A stretch of DNA of 61,364 bases from assembly GCA_002713215.1 (NCBI GenBank), contig PAVO01000016.1, positions 1-61,364 of the forward strand, in the 5' to 3' direction. The position numbers were made by a program, and so were the translations under genes. The notes beneath the pieces are model-generated. The model did no database searches. It worked only from the letters and a program-made list of their open reading frames with translations, and was not told the origin of the DNA. The DNA is from Crocinitomicaceae bacterium (lineage in GTDB: Bacteria > Bacteroidota > Bacteroidia > Flavobacteriales_G > Salibacteraceae). Positions 38,231 to 45,790 of the stretch are shown here, in pieces; the stretch's first letter is position 1, and the number at the start of each line of letters is the position of its first letter.

Positions 38231-38266
38231 AAAAAACCCGTTTTAGCTCAGCTTAAACGGGTTTTT
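38231..38266 (-). terminator. Intrinsic terminator after the START-like gene
   Basis: A 17-bp stem with one mismatch (AAAAACCCGTTTTAGCT against AGCTTAAACGGGTTTTT) lies 24 nt past the stop at 38290. Runs of A and T on both sides could make it work in both directions. Confidence 0.85.
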
Positions 38267-38289
38267 ACAACGTGTCTTTAATTTGAATA

Positions 38290-38670
38290 TTATGATCCAA
38301 GAATCATTTTAAGCTTACTAACTTGCTTTTCCCATAAGTTAGTCGCTTCTTCTACTTCATCTTCGTCAACAAAATCAGTGACAATAAGGGCTACATCACC
38401 GGTCATATCATCAATTCGAATCCTGAACTCGAAAAATATGTTTGGATCATCTTCCTCGGCCCATTGAAAACGGACAAATTCGGGATCTCTTCCGATGAGT
38501 AATCTTGCATCTTCTTCAGCACCATCCCAAACAAATGTGTATAGTTCTTCGCTGATCATAACATTGTCCGCAAACCATTCTGAGAGTCCACTTGGAGTAA
38601 CTAATCGGTTGTATAATATCCCTGGTGCAGATCTAATTTCGAATTCTAATTCTATTTTCTCCTTTGCCAT
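38290..38670 (-). CDS. START-like domain protein (SRPBCC/AHSA1 type, 126 aa)
   Basis: The length and order of elements fit the small START-like proteins conserved across Bacteroidota: KIELEFEIRSAPGILYNRLVTPSGLSEWFADNV (strand, helices, then the WFAD turn), several central strands (YTFVWDGAEEDARLL, VRFQWAEED, FFEFRIRIDD, DVALIVTDF), and a long C-terminal helix (EEATNLWEKQVSKLKMIL) that would cover a hydrophobic cavity. The fold binds hydrophobic ligands or co-chaperone partners; the ligand here is not known. It is monocistronic, with its own terminator, and strongly acidic. Confidence 0.92.
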   Translation of the reverse strand: MAKEKIELEFEIRSAPGILYNRLVTPSGLSEWFADNVMISEELYTFVWDGAEEDARLLIGRDPEFVRFQWAEEDDPNIFFEFRIRIDDMTGDVALIVTDFVDEDEVEEATNLWEKQVSKLKMILGS

Positions 38671-38730
38671 ATTATTCCCTCTTTAAATTCGAGAATGCGC
38701 AATATATGAAAAATACGCTAACCTCTTTTT

Positions 38731-41691
38731 TTAATACCCGAAAATGTCTTCCATACTAAGTTCTGTAACGGGACCGTACTTTTCGAGAACTGATTTGTCT
38801 ATCTGGTTTCGATCTCCTAAAACCATAATTGTATAGGACCTTCCTTTAACATGAGTATCAAAGAATGATTTCATAGAAGCCATGTCTGCTTTTTGAACCT
38901 CTTCGTATATGGTTTTTCGTACATCGTTATTTAATCCCAATTGCTTGTATGATAGGTAAGTAAAGAACTTTCTATCCTTAATTCTACGATCACTTGCAAT
39001 CCTTTTCATAATGGACTTCTTACTCGCTTCAAACTGATTTTCAACCTGAGGCATTTCGTTAAGAAGCTCCATCATGGCAGTCATGGCGTCTCCGAGTTTA
39101 TCCGACTGGGCTCCAAAGTAACTCTGTAAGTAATAGGATTCATTCAATGTTTTAGGTCGAACGTAACTGGAGTAGGCGGTGTAGGCAAGGCCCTTAGCTT
39201 CTCTAATTTCCTGGAAAACTATGGAAGACAAGCCTCTTCCGTAGTAAGAATTGTAAAGATCGGCAAGAGGCATTATGTTCACATCAAAGGGTTGATCCTT
39301 GCAAACTAGTAATACCTCGGCTTGAACCTGATCCCAGTGTACCAAATGTACTTTTGTCTCAGTTTGGTCCAATTCAACCAAAGGAATAGAAGCCGGTATG
39401 GGTTTTAATGATTCTACTTTTGGATGGTATTTTGCCACCAGCTCTTTTGCTTCTTCTCCCGATTGGTTGCCGTAGTAGAAAATATGATGTTCCATGGAAG
39501 TCAACTCATGAATTTTATCGGTAAGCTGAGATGGGTTGATCTCATTTAGCTCAGACTCAGAAAGAATATTAGTAACCGGGTTGTTTTTTCCATACTTGGC
39601 GTAAGCTGGCATGGCAGCTCCCTGAATCCGTCGTTTTTCACGCTTAGCATCAGCTCGCTTCTTCATCAAGCCGTTAATAAAATTGACGTAGGCTATAGAA
39701 TCTGGCTGAGCATCTGCTAAAATATGCTCCAGCAACTCAATTCCTTTTTCAGTAGATTTCTTAAGTCCGGACATGTACACATAGGTTCTTCGGTCACCAC
39801 TGTATACCCCAAAACGAAGTCCGTTTTTATAAAACTCTTTCTGCAAATCCTCTGCACTGTATTTAGTGGTTCCCAGGTATTCCAAATAGTCGAATGCTAA
39901 TGCGGCAACCTTGTCATGATTAGAACCCATTTCATAAACATACATCAGGTTAAAAAGTTCATTGTCCTCGTTTTTTATACTTCTGAAATCAATGTTGTTT
40001 AATTTATCCTGCTTGATGTCTTTATCGAAGTCTAAGAATACCGGTTTTAGCTCAGAAGAAGGTATTTCACTAAACTCACTTAAGTAGTCTGAGGTAAGTG
40101 ATTTGTTTAAGTCTACAGGTGTAATCTGAGGTTTTTCTACCTTCTTGGTATTCGTGTCTTCTCCAACCTTTTTGTAAATCGCGACATAATTATCCGCGAA
40201 TCGCTCATTGGCAAATTTCACAATATCATCCTTGGTAATTTTTTCCAATCGATTAAGTTTTGTTGAAACTTCCAGCCAATCTTTTCCGCTAATAAATGCA
40301 TCCATTAGGTCAAAGGCTCTCCAGTTAGACTCTCTCTTTTCAATGGCCTCTACCTTCATGTTGTTGATTATGGCCTCCAGTGTTTCGGCTTCAAACTCAC
40401 CTTTTTTAATGGCATTTAACTGATCCAATAGTAGGCTTTCAGCCTCTTCCATACTTTGTCCATCCCTAAGTGTCGCATACATAGTAAGGAAACCATAGTC
40501 AAGCATAAAATTGGTATAGGCATACGATTGAAGTACTTTTTGTTGCTGGTTCAGGTTCAAATCCAACATCCCTGCTTTTCCATTATATAGCATTTGAGAA
40601 AGAATTTCTCCCAGGTCAGCATCTTTGGTGTTCATTCCTTCCAGTCGAAACGCAAGGCTCACGTTTTCCTTATCCGGTCCAAGAACAGTAACGCGTTTTA
40701 TTTCAGAGAGTTCCGGGATTTTGCCAAAAGTGGGGTGGGTAAGACCTTCATTGGCCTTCATATCTCCCCAGTGTTTTTCGATAAGCTCGGCCGCCTCTTC
40801 GTACTCAAAATCTCCCGAAAGGCAAATGGCCATGTTGTTAGGCGCGTAATAAGTGTCGAAGTAGTTTCTGATATTAACCATTGAAGGATTCTTCAGGTGT
40901 TCTGCCTCACCAATGGTTGTTTGTTCGCCGTAAGGGTGTCCTGGAAACAGGTTTTTAAACATGGCATAGTACACCTTTCTTCCATCCTGATCTTGTCCGC
41001 GATTGAACTCTTCGTACACGGTTTCTAATTCGGTGTGAAAGAAGCGCATAACCAATGCTCCAAAACGTTCGCGTTCCAGAATAATCCATCGTTCCAATTC
41101 GTTGGCTGGTATGGTATTCATATAAACTGTGCGTTCGTTGCTAGTAAATGCGTTGGTTCTGCTTCCACCTATGGTACTTATGGCTTTGTCGTATTCGTTT
41201 GAGATAGCAAATTTCGCAGCCTCTCCGGAAACCCGATCAATTTCAGCGTAGATCGCTTTTTTCTTTTCAGGATTAGTTTCTGCTTTGTGTTGTTCGTATA
41301 GGTTGGATATTTGATCCAGCAAGGCGCTTTCCTTTTCCCAATTTTGTGTACCTAGTTTCTGTGTTCCTTTAAACATTAGGTGTTCCAGATAGTGTGCTAG
41401 TCCGGTAGTTTCTTTTGGATCGTAAGTAGAACCAGCTTTTACAGGTATTAGGGTTTGTATGGTTGGTTCATTTTTATTTTGAGTGAGGTAGATTTTTAGA
41501 CCATTTGCCAGTGTATAGATCCTAACTTTCATAGGATCGTTGGTGACATAGGTATATTCTCTTCCCTTCGAGTCTTTAGTTGTTTTCATTTCAAATTTTT
41601 CCTGTGATTCGGTGCTGTTTTCCTCTGCTGCATTATTACATGAAGCCACTAGAAGTGCTAGTGCGGGAATAAGTAAGTGTTTAATTTTCAT
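38731..41691 (-). CDS. M16 family zinc metallopeptidase lipoprotein (986 aa)
   Basis: A signal with lipobox (LALLVASC, Cys18) indicates lipid anchoring. The inverted zinc motif HYLEH lies at 100-104 (HxxEH: His100 and His104 as ligands, Glu103 catalytic), with the distal Glu expected in ELETVYEEFNR. Four roughly 220-residue M16 domains fit the length: an active N-terminal domain, an inactive one, and a second pair beginning near 520. The second half contains the usual RGLSSIVFQEIREAKGLAYTAYS block that closes the substrate cavity. Such two-unit periplasmic enzymes degrade peptides and resemble pitrilysin. Monocistronic, with a -7 box at 41720-41727. Family call very firm, substrate unknown. 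Confidence 0.95.
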   Translation of the reverse strand: MKIKHLLIPALALLVASCNNAAEENSTESQEKFEMKTTKDSKGREYTYVTNDPMKVRIYTLANGLKIYLTQNKNEPTIQTLIPVKAGSTYDPKETTGLAHYLEHLMFKGTQKLGTQNWEKESALLDQISNLYEQHKAETNPEKKKAIYAEIDRVSGEAAKFAISNEYDKAISTIGGSRTNAFTSNERTVYMNTIPANELERWIILERERFGALVMRFFHTELETVYEEFNRGQDQDGRKVYYAMFKNLFPGHPYGEQTTIGEAEHLKNPSMVNIRNYFDTYYAPNNMAICLSGDFEYEEAAELIEKHWGDMKANEGLTHPTFGKIPELSEIKRVTVLGPDKENVSLAFRLEGMNTKDADLGEILSQMLYNGKAGMLDLNLNQQQKVLQSYAYTNFMLDYGFLTMYATLRDGQSMEEAESLLLDQLNAIKKGEFEAETLEAIINNMKVEAIEKRESNWRAFDLMDAFISGKDWLEVSTKLNRLEKITKDDIVKFANERFADNYVAIYKKVGEDTNTKKVEKPQITPVDLNKSLTSDYLSEFSEIPSSELKPVFLDFDKDIKQDKLNNIDFRSIKNEDNELFNLMYVYEMGSNHDKVAALAFDYLEYLGTTKYSAEDLQKEFYKNGLRFGVYSGDRRTYVYMSGLKKSTEKGIELLEHILADAQPDSIAYVNFINGLMKKRADAKREKRRIQGAAMPAYAKYGKNNPVTNILSESELNEINPSQLTDKIHELTSMEHHIFYYGNQSGEEAKELVAKYHPKVESLKPIPASIPLVELDQTETKVHLVHWDQVQAEVLLVCKDQPFDVNIMPLADLYNSYYGRGLSSIVFQEIREAKGLAYTAYSSYVRPKTLNESYYLQSYFGAQSDKLGDAMTAMMELLNEMPQVENQFEASKKSIMKRIASDRRIKDRKFFTYLSYKQLGLNNDVRKTIYEEVQKADMASMKSFFDTHVKGRSYTIMVLGDRNQIDKSVLEKYGPVTELSMEDIFGY

Positions 41692-41719
41692 ACTAAAAGT
41701 TTTGTGAAAATAGGGCCGG

Positions 41720-41727
41720 CAAAAGTA
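41720..41727 (-). promoter_or_regulatory. -7 promoter box of the M16 peptidase gene
   Basis: Minus-strand TACTTTTG matches TAnnTTTG, 28 nt before the ATG at 41691. Confidence 0.5.
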
Positions 41728-41745
41728 ATCTATTCACTAGGATTA

Positions 41746-43377
41746 CTACTGAATCCTTTTGAAGAATACAAAACCATTCTTTTCGTAGAGCAAATCGAAA
41801 TTCTCCTGACTCTCGATAAATTGATCCTTTGATGTGATTTTGCATACAATATAAACTGGTTTTGTTACGTCACCACTAAGAAGATATTCCAGTTTGAAAT
41901 GGTCTGCATCATCAGGGATTTGCTTCCTGGAATAATAAAGGTGGGCATAGCTGAAATACTCATAGGTCTTTATGTAACAATCTTCATTTTGTTTGCTTTC
42001 GTAGAATTCAATGGCCGCATTTTGAGTAATCAACTCAATTTTTGGAATGAGTAAAACCCCCATTGCGGTGAAGCTCAATAGTGACCCTGCCACAAGAGAA
42101 TACCATTTTCTTTTGTTGTTGTATACTGAAAAACCAATTAAGCCAAGTAACAACAGTAAAGCTGGCAAAAAGTCAATAATTCCCCAATTGATTTCTGCCT
42201 GTAGATTCGCTTCAGCAAATGGGTCATTCATTAAACCTGAATCCAGCAGCAAATCGACGTTCATTCCAACGTAAGGAACGCCTACAAAAAGCAAAACCAA
42301 CAATCCTCCTAAGGTGAATAAAACTACGTTGAATCCTCGGCCAGACCTATCATTTAAATGGGCGACTAAATAGTTGGCTGCGAAATAGCTCAATGGGAAA
42401 TAGCAGAGACTTGAATAATGAATGATTTTTGTTTTTACTAAAGAAAAGAGTAGAAGTACAACCCAAAACAGAACCAACATTATCTGGTTGAATTGTAAAC
42501 TGCTTTCGCTGTATTTGTCTTTTTTAAAAAGTTGAAACGCTGCTAGGATTGAAAGAGGAAAGCAACCAACCAGTAACACATACCAGTGATATAGAAAAGG
42601 TCCTCCATGTCCGGCATCCTGGGTTTGGAGCAATCGAATCTGGTACATGATAAAGTCTTCGACTATGTATGCTCTCCCACTTGCAATTTCGATTACAAAC
42701 CAAAGGCTACCGGTTATTGCAAATACCGTTAAAAAGGTCACGATTCCCTTAATGGTAAAAATGACCTTAAATCGACTAATTGCCCAGTATACAAAGGCTA
42801 CCAATAAAAAAATAAGCAAGGCTACGGGCCCCTTGGTCATCACCCCCAAGCCAATGGATAAGCCTGCAAATGCAATGTATTTCAGGTTTTCGTTTTCTTC
42901 CTTTTTAGTTTTTACATATTCATGTGCAAACCATATTCCGGTGAAAATAAAGAGGTTAAACCAGGGGTCTATAATTCCACTTCTAAAGTACAATTGCGGA
43001 AGCAATGAAGAAGCATACAGAGCTACCCAAATTAATCCGAATTGTATGTTTTTCAGTCGTTTCCCCAGGTATAAAAACAGAAAGAGCGTACAGGTTCCGG
43101 CAATTGCATTAGGGAATCGGGCAGCGTAATCTCCAATTCCGATTAGGTTCATACTAATGGCCTGCATCCATAGGAAAAGAGGCGGCTTCTCCCAAAAAGG
43201 AAGATAGTCGATTTGAACCGCAGAGTAGTTTCCCGTTACCAGCATTTCTCTGGCTGCCTCCGCAAAATTGATTTCATCCCAATCAAACAGATGTACCATG
43301 CCCAGGAAGGGATAGTATAGGATAACCGATAATGCGATCACCCCAAGAACAGCGTGCCGAAACTTTACGTTTTTCAT
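41746..43377 (-). CDS. GT39/ArnT-like polytopic glycosyltransferase
   Basis: 543 residues with about 12 membrane helices. The first periplasmic loop contains FDWDEINFAEAAREML, with the Asp-rich DWDE motif (residues 32-35) that is catalytic in the PMT/ArnT/GT-C family. It is followed by YLPFWEKPPLFLWMQA, another family hallmark. The C-terminal 130 residues form a soluble domain after the last helix. These enzymes transfer sugars from polyprenyl-phosphate carriers to lipid A or proteins at the periplasmic face. The gene overlaps the PAP2 phosphatase gene as ATGA, suggesting the two act on the same lipid-linked sugar pathway. Substrate is not determinable from sequence. Confidence 0.92.
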   Translation of the reverse strand: MKNVKFRHAVLGVIALSVILYYPFLGMVHLFDWDEINFAEAAREMLVTGNYSAVQIDYLPFWEKPPLFLWMQAISMNLIGIGDYAARFPNAIAGTCTLFLFLYLGKRLKNIQFGLIWVALYASSLLPQLYFRSGIIDPWFNLFIFTGIWFAHEYVKTKKEENENLKYIAFAGLSIGLGVMTKGPVALLIFLLVAFVYWAISRFKVIFTIKGIVTFLTVFAITGSLWFVIEIASGRAYIVEDFIMYQIRLLQTQDAGHGGPFLYHWYVLLVGCFPLSILAAFQLFKKDKYSESSLQFNQIMLVLFWVVLLLFSLVKTKIIHYSSLCYFPLSYFAANYLVAHLNDRSGRGFNVVLFTLGGLLVLLFVGVPYVGMNVDLLLDSGLMNDPFAEANLQAEINWGIIDFLPALLLLLGLIGFSVYNNKRKWYSLVAGSLLSFTAMGVLLIPKIELITQNAAIEFYESKQNEDCYIKTYEYFSYAHLYYSRKQIPDDADHFKLEYLLSGDVTKPVYIVCKITSKDQFIESQENFDLLYEKNGFVFFKRIQ

Positions 43378-44042
43378 TTTAAACGAAGCAAGGATTTATT
43401 CCACCATTTAATGTTGCCTTTGGAGTCTATTTTCTCAAACAAATACCATCCAACCACGCTAGTTACGGTTCCAATTAGGGAACCGACATAAATGTCTACA
43501 AGAAAGTGTTGAGAGAGGTATACCCTGGAATAACCACCCAGAAAGGCCAGGACAAAGAAAACCCACGCCCTGTTCGATTTATTTACTATGAACATTATTC
43601 CAACAAACAAACAAAAGGCACCGGTAGTGTGACCACTTGGGAAACTATGGTGGATATTCATTGCACTTTCCGGCAGAACGAGCTCAGGGTTAAAATCTCC
43701 CTGGTAATAATACCTGAAGTAGAAGTAGGGCCTGTCTACATCGTCGAAGAAATAGTTCTTAAGAAAATTGGTAAACAGTCCGCTTACTATTCCGGTTATC
43801 CCTAAAAAAAAGGCATACCTAAACCTAATAAACAAAAGAATAATGGAGATGGTAAAAAGCATCATTCCATCGCCCAAATGAGTATAGTATTTGAAGAAAA
43901 CATTTAGCCAGGGGGTTAGAAATTGGTTTAGTATTATATGGGTTTCTTCACGGGTATATATCAGGATGAACGCTCCTGCCAATAGCAAGAAAATCAGGTA
44001 GGGAATAAAAAAACCGCGGTATTTGTTAAGAATAGAAACCAA
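43374..44042 (-). CDS. PAP2 superfamily lipid phosphatase
   Basis: 222 residues with about six membrane segments. Three catalytic blocks are visible: KNYFFDDVDRPYF near the second loop (the K-x6-RP motif), SFPSGHTTGAF (PSGH), and SRVYLSQHFLVDIYVGS (SR-x5-H-x3-D), which together form the vanadate-type phosphatase active site on the periplasmic side. The start is a TTG at 44042. It may recycle undecaprenyl diphosphate or dephosphorylate other lipid phosphates. Its coupling by ATGA to an ArnT-like transferase suggests recycling of the lipid carrier released by that enzyme; this is inference. Confidence 0.93.
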   Translation of the reverse strand: MVSILNKYRGFFIPYLIFLLLAGAFILIYTREETHIILNQFLTPWLNVFFKYYTHLGDGMMLFTISIILLFIRFRYAFFLGITGIVSGLFTNFLKNYFFDDVDRPYFYFRYYYQGDFNPELVLPESAMNIHHSFPSGHTTGAFCLFVGIMFIVNKSNRAWVFFVLAFLGGYSRVYLSQHFLVDIYVGSLIGTVTSVVGWYLFEKIDSKGNIKWWNKSLLRLK

Positions 44043-44135
44043 ATTGTTTTCTGAACCGCGAAAATAGAGAATACCACTATTTTAAACGGGAAATTAAAAA
44101 TGAAATAATTGGATAACTCAGAGTAAAGAAAAAAT

Positions 44136-44143
44136 TATATTTG
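44136..44143 (+). promoter_or_regulatory. -7 promoter box of the tRNA operon
   Basis: TATATTTG matches TAnnTTTG, with a TTG 24 nt upstream at 44109-44111, slightly longer than usual spacing. It lies 79 nt before tRNA-Met; a short CG-rich inverted repeat (GCCCG/CGGGC) begins at the probable start point. Confidence 0.5.
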
Positions 44144-44222
44144 CAGCCCGAAAAACGGGCATAAAATCTTGAATTATTTCAAGGAATGTTGGTTTCGGAA
44201 TTGGTTCTTAATTATCATTTAT

Positions 44223-44296
44223 GGCGAGGTAGCTCAGTTGGTTAGAGCGTCGGATTCATAACCCGGAGGTCGAGAGTTCAAATCTCTCTCTCGCTA
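44223..44296 (+). tRNA. tRNA-Met (anticodon CAT)
   Basis: 74 nt with all four arms: acceptor GGCGAGG against TCTCGCT (two G-U pairs), D arm GCTC/GAGC, anticodon loop TTCATAA, T arm GAGAG/CTCTC with loop TTCAAAT. The 3' CCA is not encoded (CTA follows the discriminator A). The end ...CGCTA and GCG-T anticodon stem are more like elongator Met than initiator or lysidine-Ile, but tRNA-Ile(CAT) cannot be fully excluded. Confidence 0.93.
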
Positions 44297-44330
44297 CTAG
44301 TTGTACTTCAACTATCTTTGTACAAGTACT

Positions 44331-44404
44331 GGCCCCGTAGCATAACTGAATAGTGCACTTGATTACGGCTCAAGAGGTTACAGGTTTGAATCCTGTCGGG
44401 GTCA
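44331..44404 (+). tRNA. tRNA-Arg (anticodon ACG)
   Basis: 74 nt: acceptor GGCCCCG against CGGGGTC (one G-U), D arm GCAT/GTGC, anticodon stem CTTGA/TCAAG with loop TTACGGC, T arm ACAGG/CCTGT with loop TTTGAAT. CCA is not encoded. It follows tRNA-Met by 34 nt in the same transcript and is closed by the terminator at 44416-44448. Confidence 0.95.
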
Positions 44405-44415
44405 CTAAGATTAGC

Positions 44416-44448
44416 AAAAGCCCCATCGAGAATCGGTGGGGCTTTTTT
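44416..44448 (+). terminator. Terminator of the tRNA operon
   Basis: A perfect 10-bp stem AAAAGCCCCA/TGGGGCTTTT with an 11-nt loop and a T-run ending at 44448, beginning 12 nt past tRNA-Arg. Confidence 0.85.
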
Positions 44449-44713
44449 ATTTTGCACCGAGTCGAGCTTGCTCGAACTCGCAAGCAAAATAAAAAAGTAC
44501 AAAGTGGAACTTTGTGGGCTTTTGATATTCGGAATTCGGAGTCCAAAGGATGCCATAGGCAATCCTGTTTCAGCGTCAAATCGAGTTTACTCGAATTTGT
44601 AAGCAAAATAAAAAAGTACAAAGTGGAACTTTGTGGGCTTTTGATATTCGGAATTCGGAGTCCAAAGGATGCCACAGGCAATCCTGTTTCAGCGTCAAAT
44701 CGAGTTTACTCGA
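44447..44713. repeat. 119-bp tandem repeat, two copies plus a partial third, hairpin-rich
   Basis: Units begin at 44464 and 44583, and a partial one at 44702, giving a constant 119-bp period. Each full unit carries three short hairpins: a CGAG-type stem at the unit boundary, ACAAAGT/ACTTTGT around a GGA loop, and GGATGCC/GGC-A-ATCC. The boundary stem differs between copies by paired changes: CGAGT-CGAGC..GCTCG-ACTCG at 44458-44480 against CAAAT-CGAGT..ACTCG-ATTTG in the second copy. The rest of the copies is nearly identical. The 363-bp gap 44405-44767 holds only the terminator and this repeat; open frames across it are artefacts. Confidence 0.85.
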
Positions 44714-44767
44714 TTGCGTTGACAATTCCGATTAAATCATATTAACTTCATGATTTTAGTATCTTTT

Positions 44768-45460
44768 TTACCTTAAAAGATACTTATCTAACCATCTGGG
44801 GATAAAATTTCCTTTTATTTCCAATCTACTTCCTCTGGTAACTTCTGCAATCAATACATATTGTTTCCCAGAATTATCGAATAGATATGCTCTATCGCTC
44901 AAAAGAATGGCAGGAAGCAGGTTCTCAAGACTTCTCCAATAGCGATCTACAATTTTGATTTCGTTAACCGGGTGCCCTCCAAGTTGTACCCTTTGCCGAA
45001 CTCGATCAACGTTGATTTTTGGGTCTTGTGTGGTAATGAAATAAAGGTAATTCCTATACCCGAGGGCTTTCGCGTCTTCAAAAAACTTTAATTTAGAATG
45101 ATGAGACATGACCGTTTCGAAAGTCAATGAATCTGATTGTCTTAACGTTTCATACCGAAGATATTCCGCCAGGGCAGAAGCAAGGTAACTATTTATTTCA
45201 CCGTGCCATTTTTGTTTTGATTCAAACTTAAATGATTTATAGTATATGCTTAAAAAATGTTGGGACAAATAGCTATTGGCATTTTCATAATCAAAATATT
45301 TAAGAGGACCTAAAGAGATGCCTTCATGTAAAAGTCTTTCCAGGTCATCAGCATTGTAATAATTATGAAGGTGAACCTTATTTGATAAGTCGGCTATTAG
45401 GGTTGATTTTCCTGAACCATTAGGTCCTCCAACTAAACGTAGGCGTTTAATCTTTCCCAT
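44768..45460 (-). CDS. Zeta-toxin-like P-loop kinase, toxin of a TA pair
   Basis: The N-terminus KRLRLVGGPNGSGKST (Walker A at 11-19) is the GGPNGSGKS form typical of zeta toxins and related nucleotide kinases. A YNADDL motif follows, as do ETVMSHHSKLKFFEDAKALGY (the acidic/substrate block with the conserved E-T) and DRVRQRVQLGGHPV (the lid arginine segment). Zeta toxins phosphorylate UDP-N-acetylglucosamine or related targets; relatives in Bacteroidota are often of unknown substrate. The start overlaps the small upstream gene by 14 nt, the usual arrangement of antitoxin then toxin. 230 residues is within the family range. Confidence 0.85.
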   Translation of the reverse strand: MGKIKRLRLVGGPNGSGKSTLIADLSNKVHLHNYYNADDLERLLHEGISLGPLKYFDYENANSYLSQHFLSIYYKSFKFESKQKWHGEINSYLASALAEYLRYETLRQSDSLTFETVMSHHSKLKFFEDAKALGYRNYLYFITTQDPKINVDRVRQRVQLGGHPVNEIKIVDRYWRSLENLLPAILLSDRAYLFDNSGKQYVLIAEVTRGSRLEIKGNFIPRWLDKYLLR

Positions 45461-45707
45461 CTTTTAGATGGAATATTTTTTTTGTGACTCTTTTTCTGGG
45501 AGAATCTAATTCTTTGATAAGCTCCTTTCTTCCATCGGGATGGATTTTTACAATTTTTCTCCCCTCAAGATACGTAATTGGAACACCTTTTTCTTTCGCT
45601 TCATTGGCAGCATTTATCGCCGCATGTTTAAGTAAATCAATCCATTCTTTGTGGGTTAAATCACGTGGCGGTAAGGAAGATTCATTCATAAGTTCAAATT
45701 TAGCCAT
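45447..45707 (-). CDS. Putative antitoxin partner of the zeta-like toxin (86 aa)
   Basis: 86 residues, mostly helical at the start (DLTHKEWIDLLKHAAINAANEAKEKG), followed by YLEGRKIVKIHPDGRKELIKEL and a basic tail. It precedes and overlaps the P-loop toxin gene by 14 nt, as antitoxins usually do. The IHPDGRKE segment recurs in small proteins paired with zeta-type toxins. It is too short for a full epsilon antitoxin, so neutralisation by direct binding is assumed, not shown. The 83-bp gap to ftcD holds the divergent promoters. Confidence 0.75.
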   Translation of the reverse strand: MAKFELMNESSLPPRDLTHKEWIDLLKHAAINAANEAKEKGVPITYLEGRKIVKIHPDGRKELIKELDSPRKRVTKKIFHLKDGKD

Positions 45708-45759
45708 TAATATTGAACATTGAAGTTAATGTTTCAGTGTCTTTTTCCCTTCCAAATCC

Positions 45760-45767
45760 TACTTTTG
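45760..45767 (+). promoter_or_regulatory. -7 promoter box of ftcD
   Basis: TACTTTTG matches TAnnTTTG, 23 nt before the ATG at 45791. No clear -33 TTG at normal spacing. Confidence 0.5.
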
Positions 45768-45790
45768 CGCACCTTAAAAATAACATACCC

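Noticed and set aside
44308-44745. Apparent proteins across tRNA-Arg and the 119-bp repeat (for example 44308-44562 minus, 44353-44745 plus)
   Set aside because: They translate a tRNA, its terminator and the repeat. The GFKPVTS/RIQTCNLL-type endings are well-known artefacts of reading tRNA genes.
45713-45790. Longer N-terminus of FtcD
   Set aside because: The 26 extra codons contain the -7 box and have no similarity to the family, which begins at MKLIECVPNISEG.
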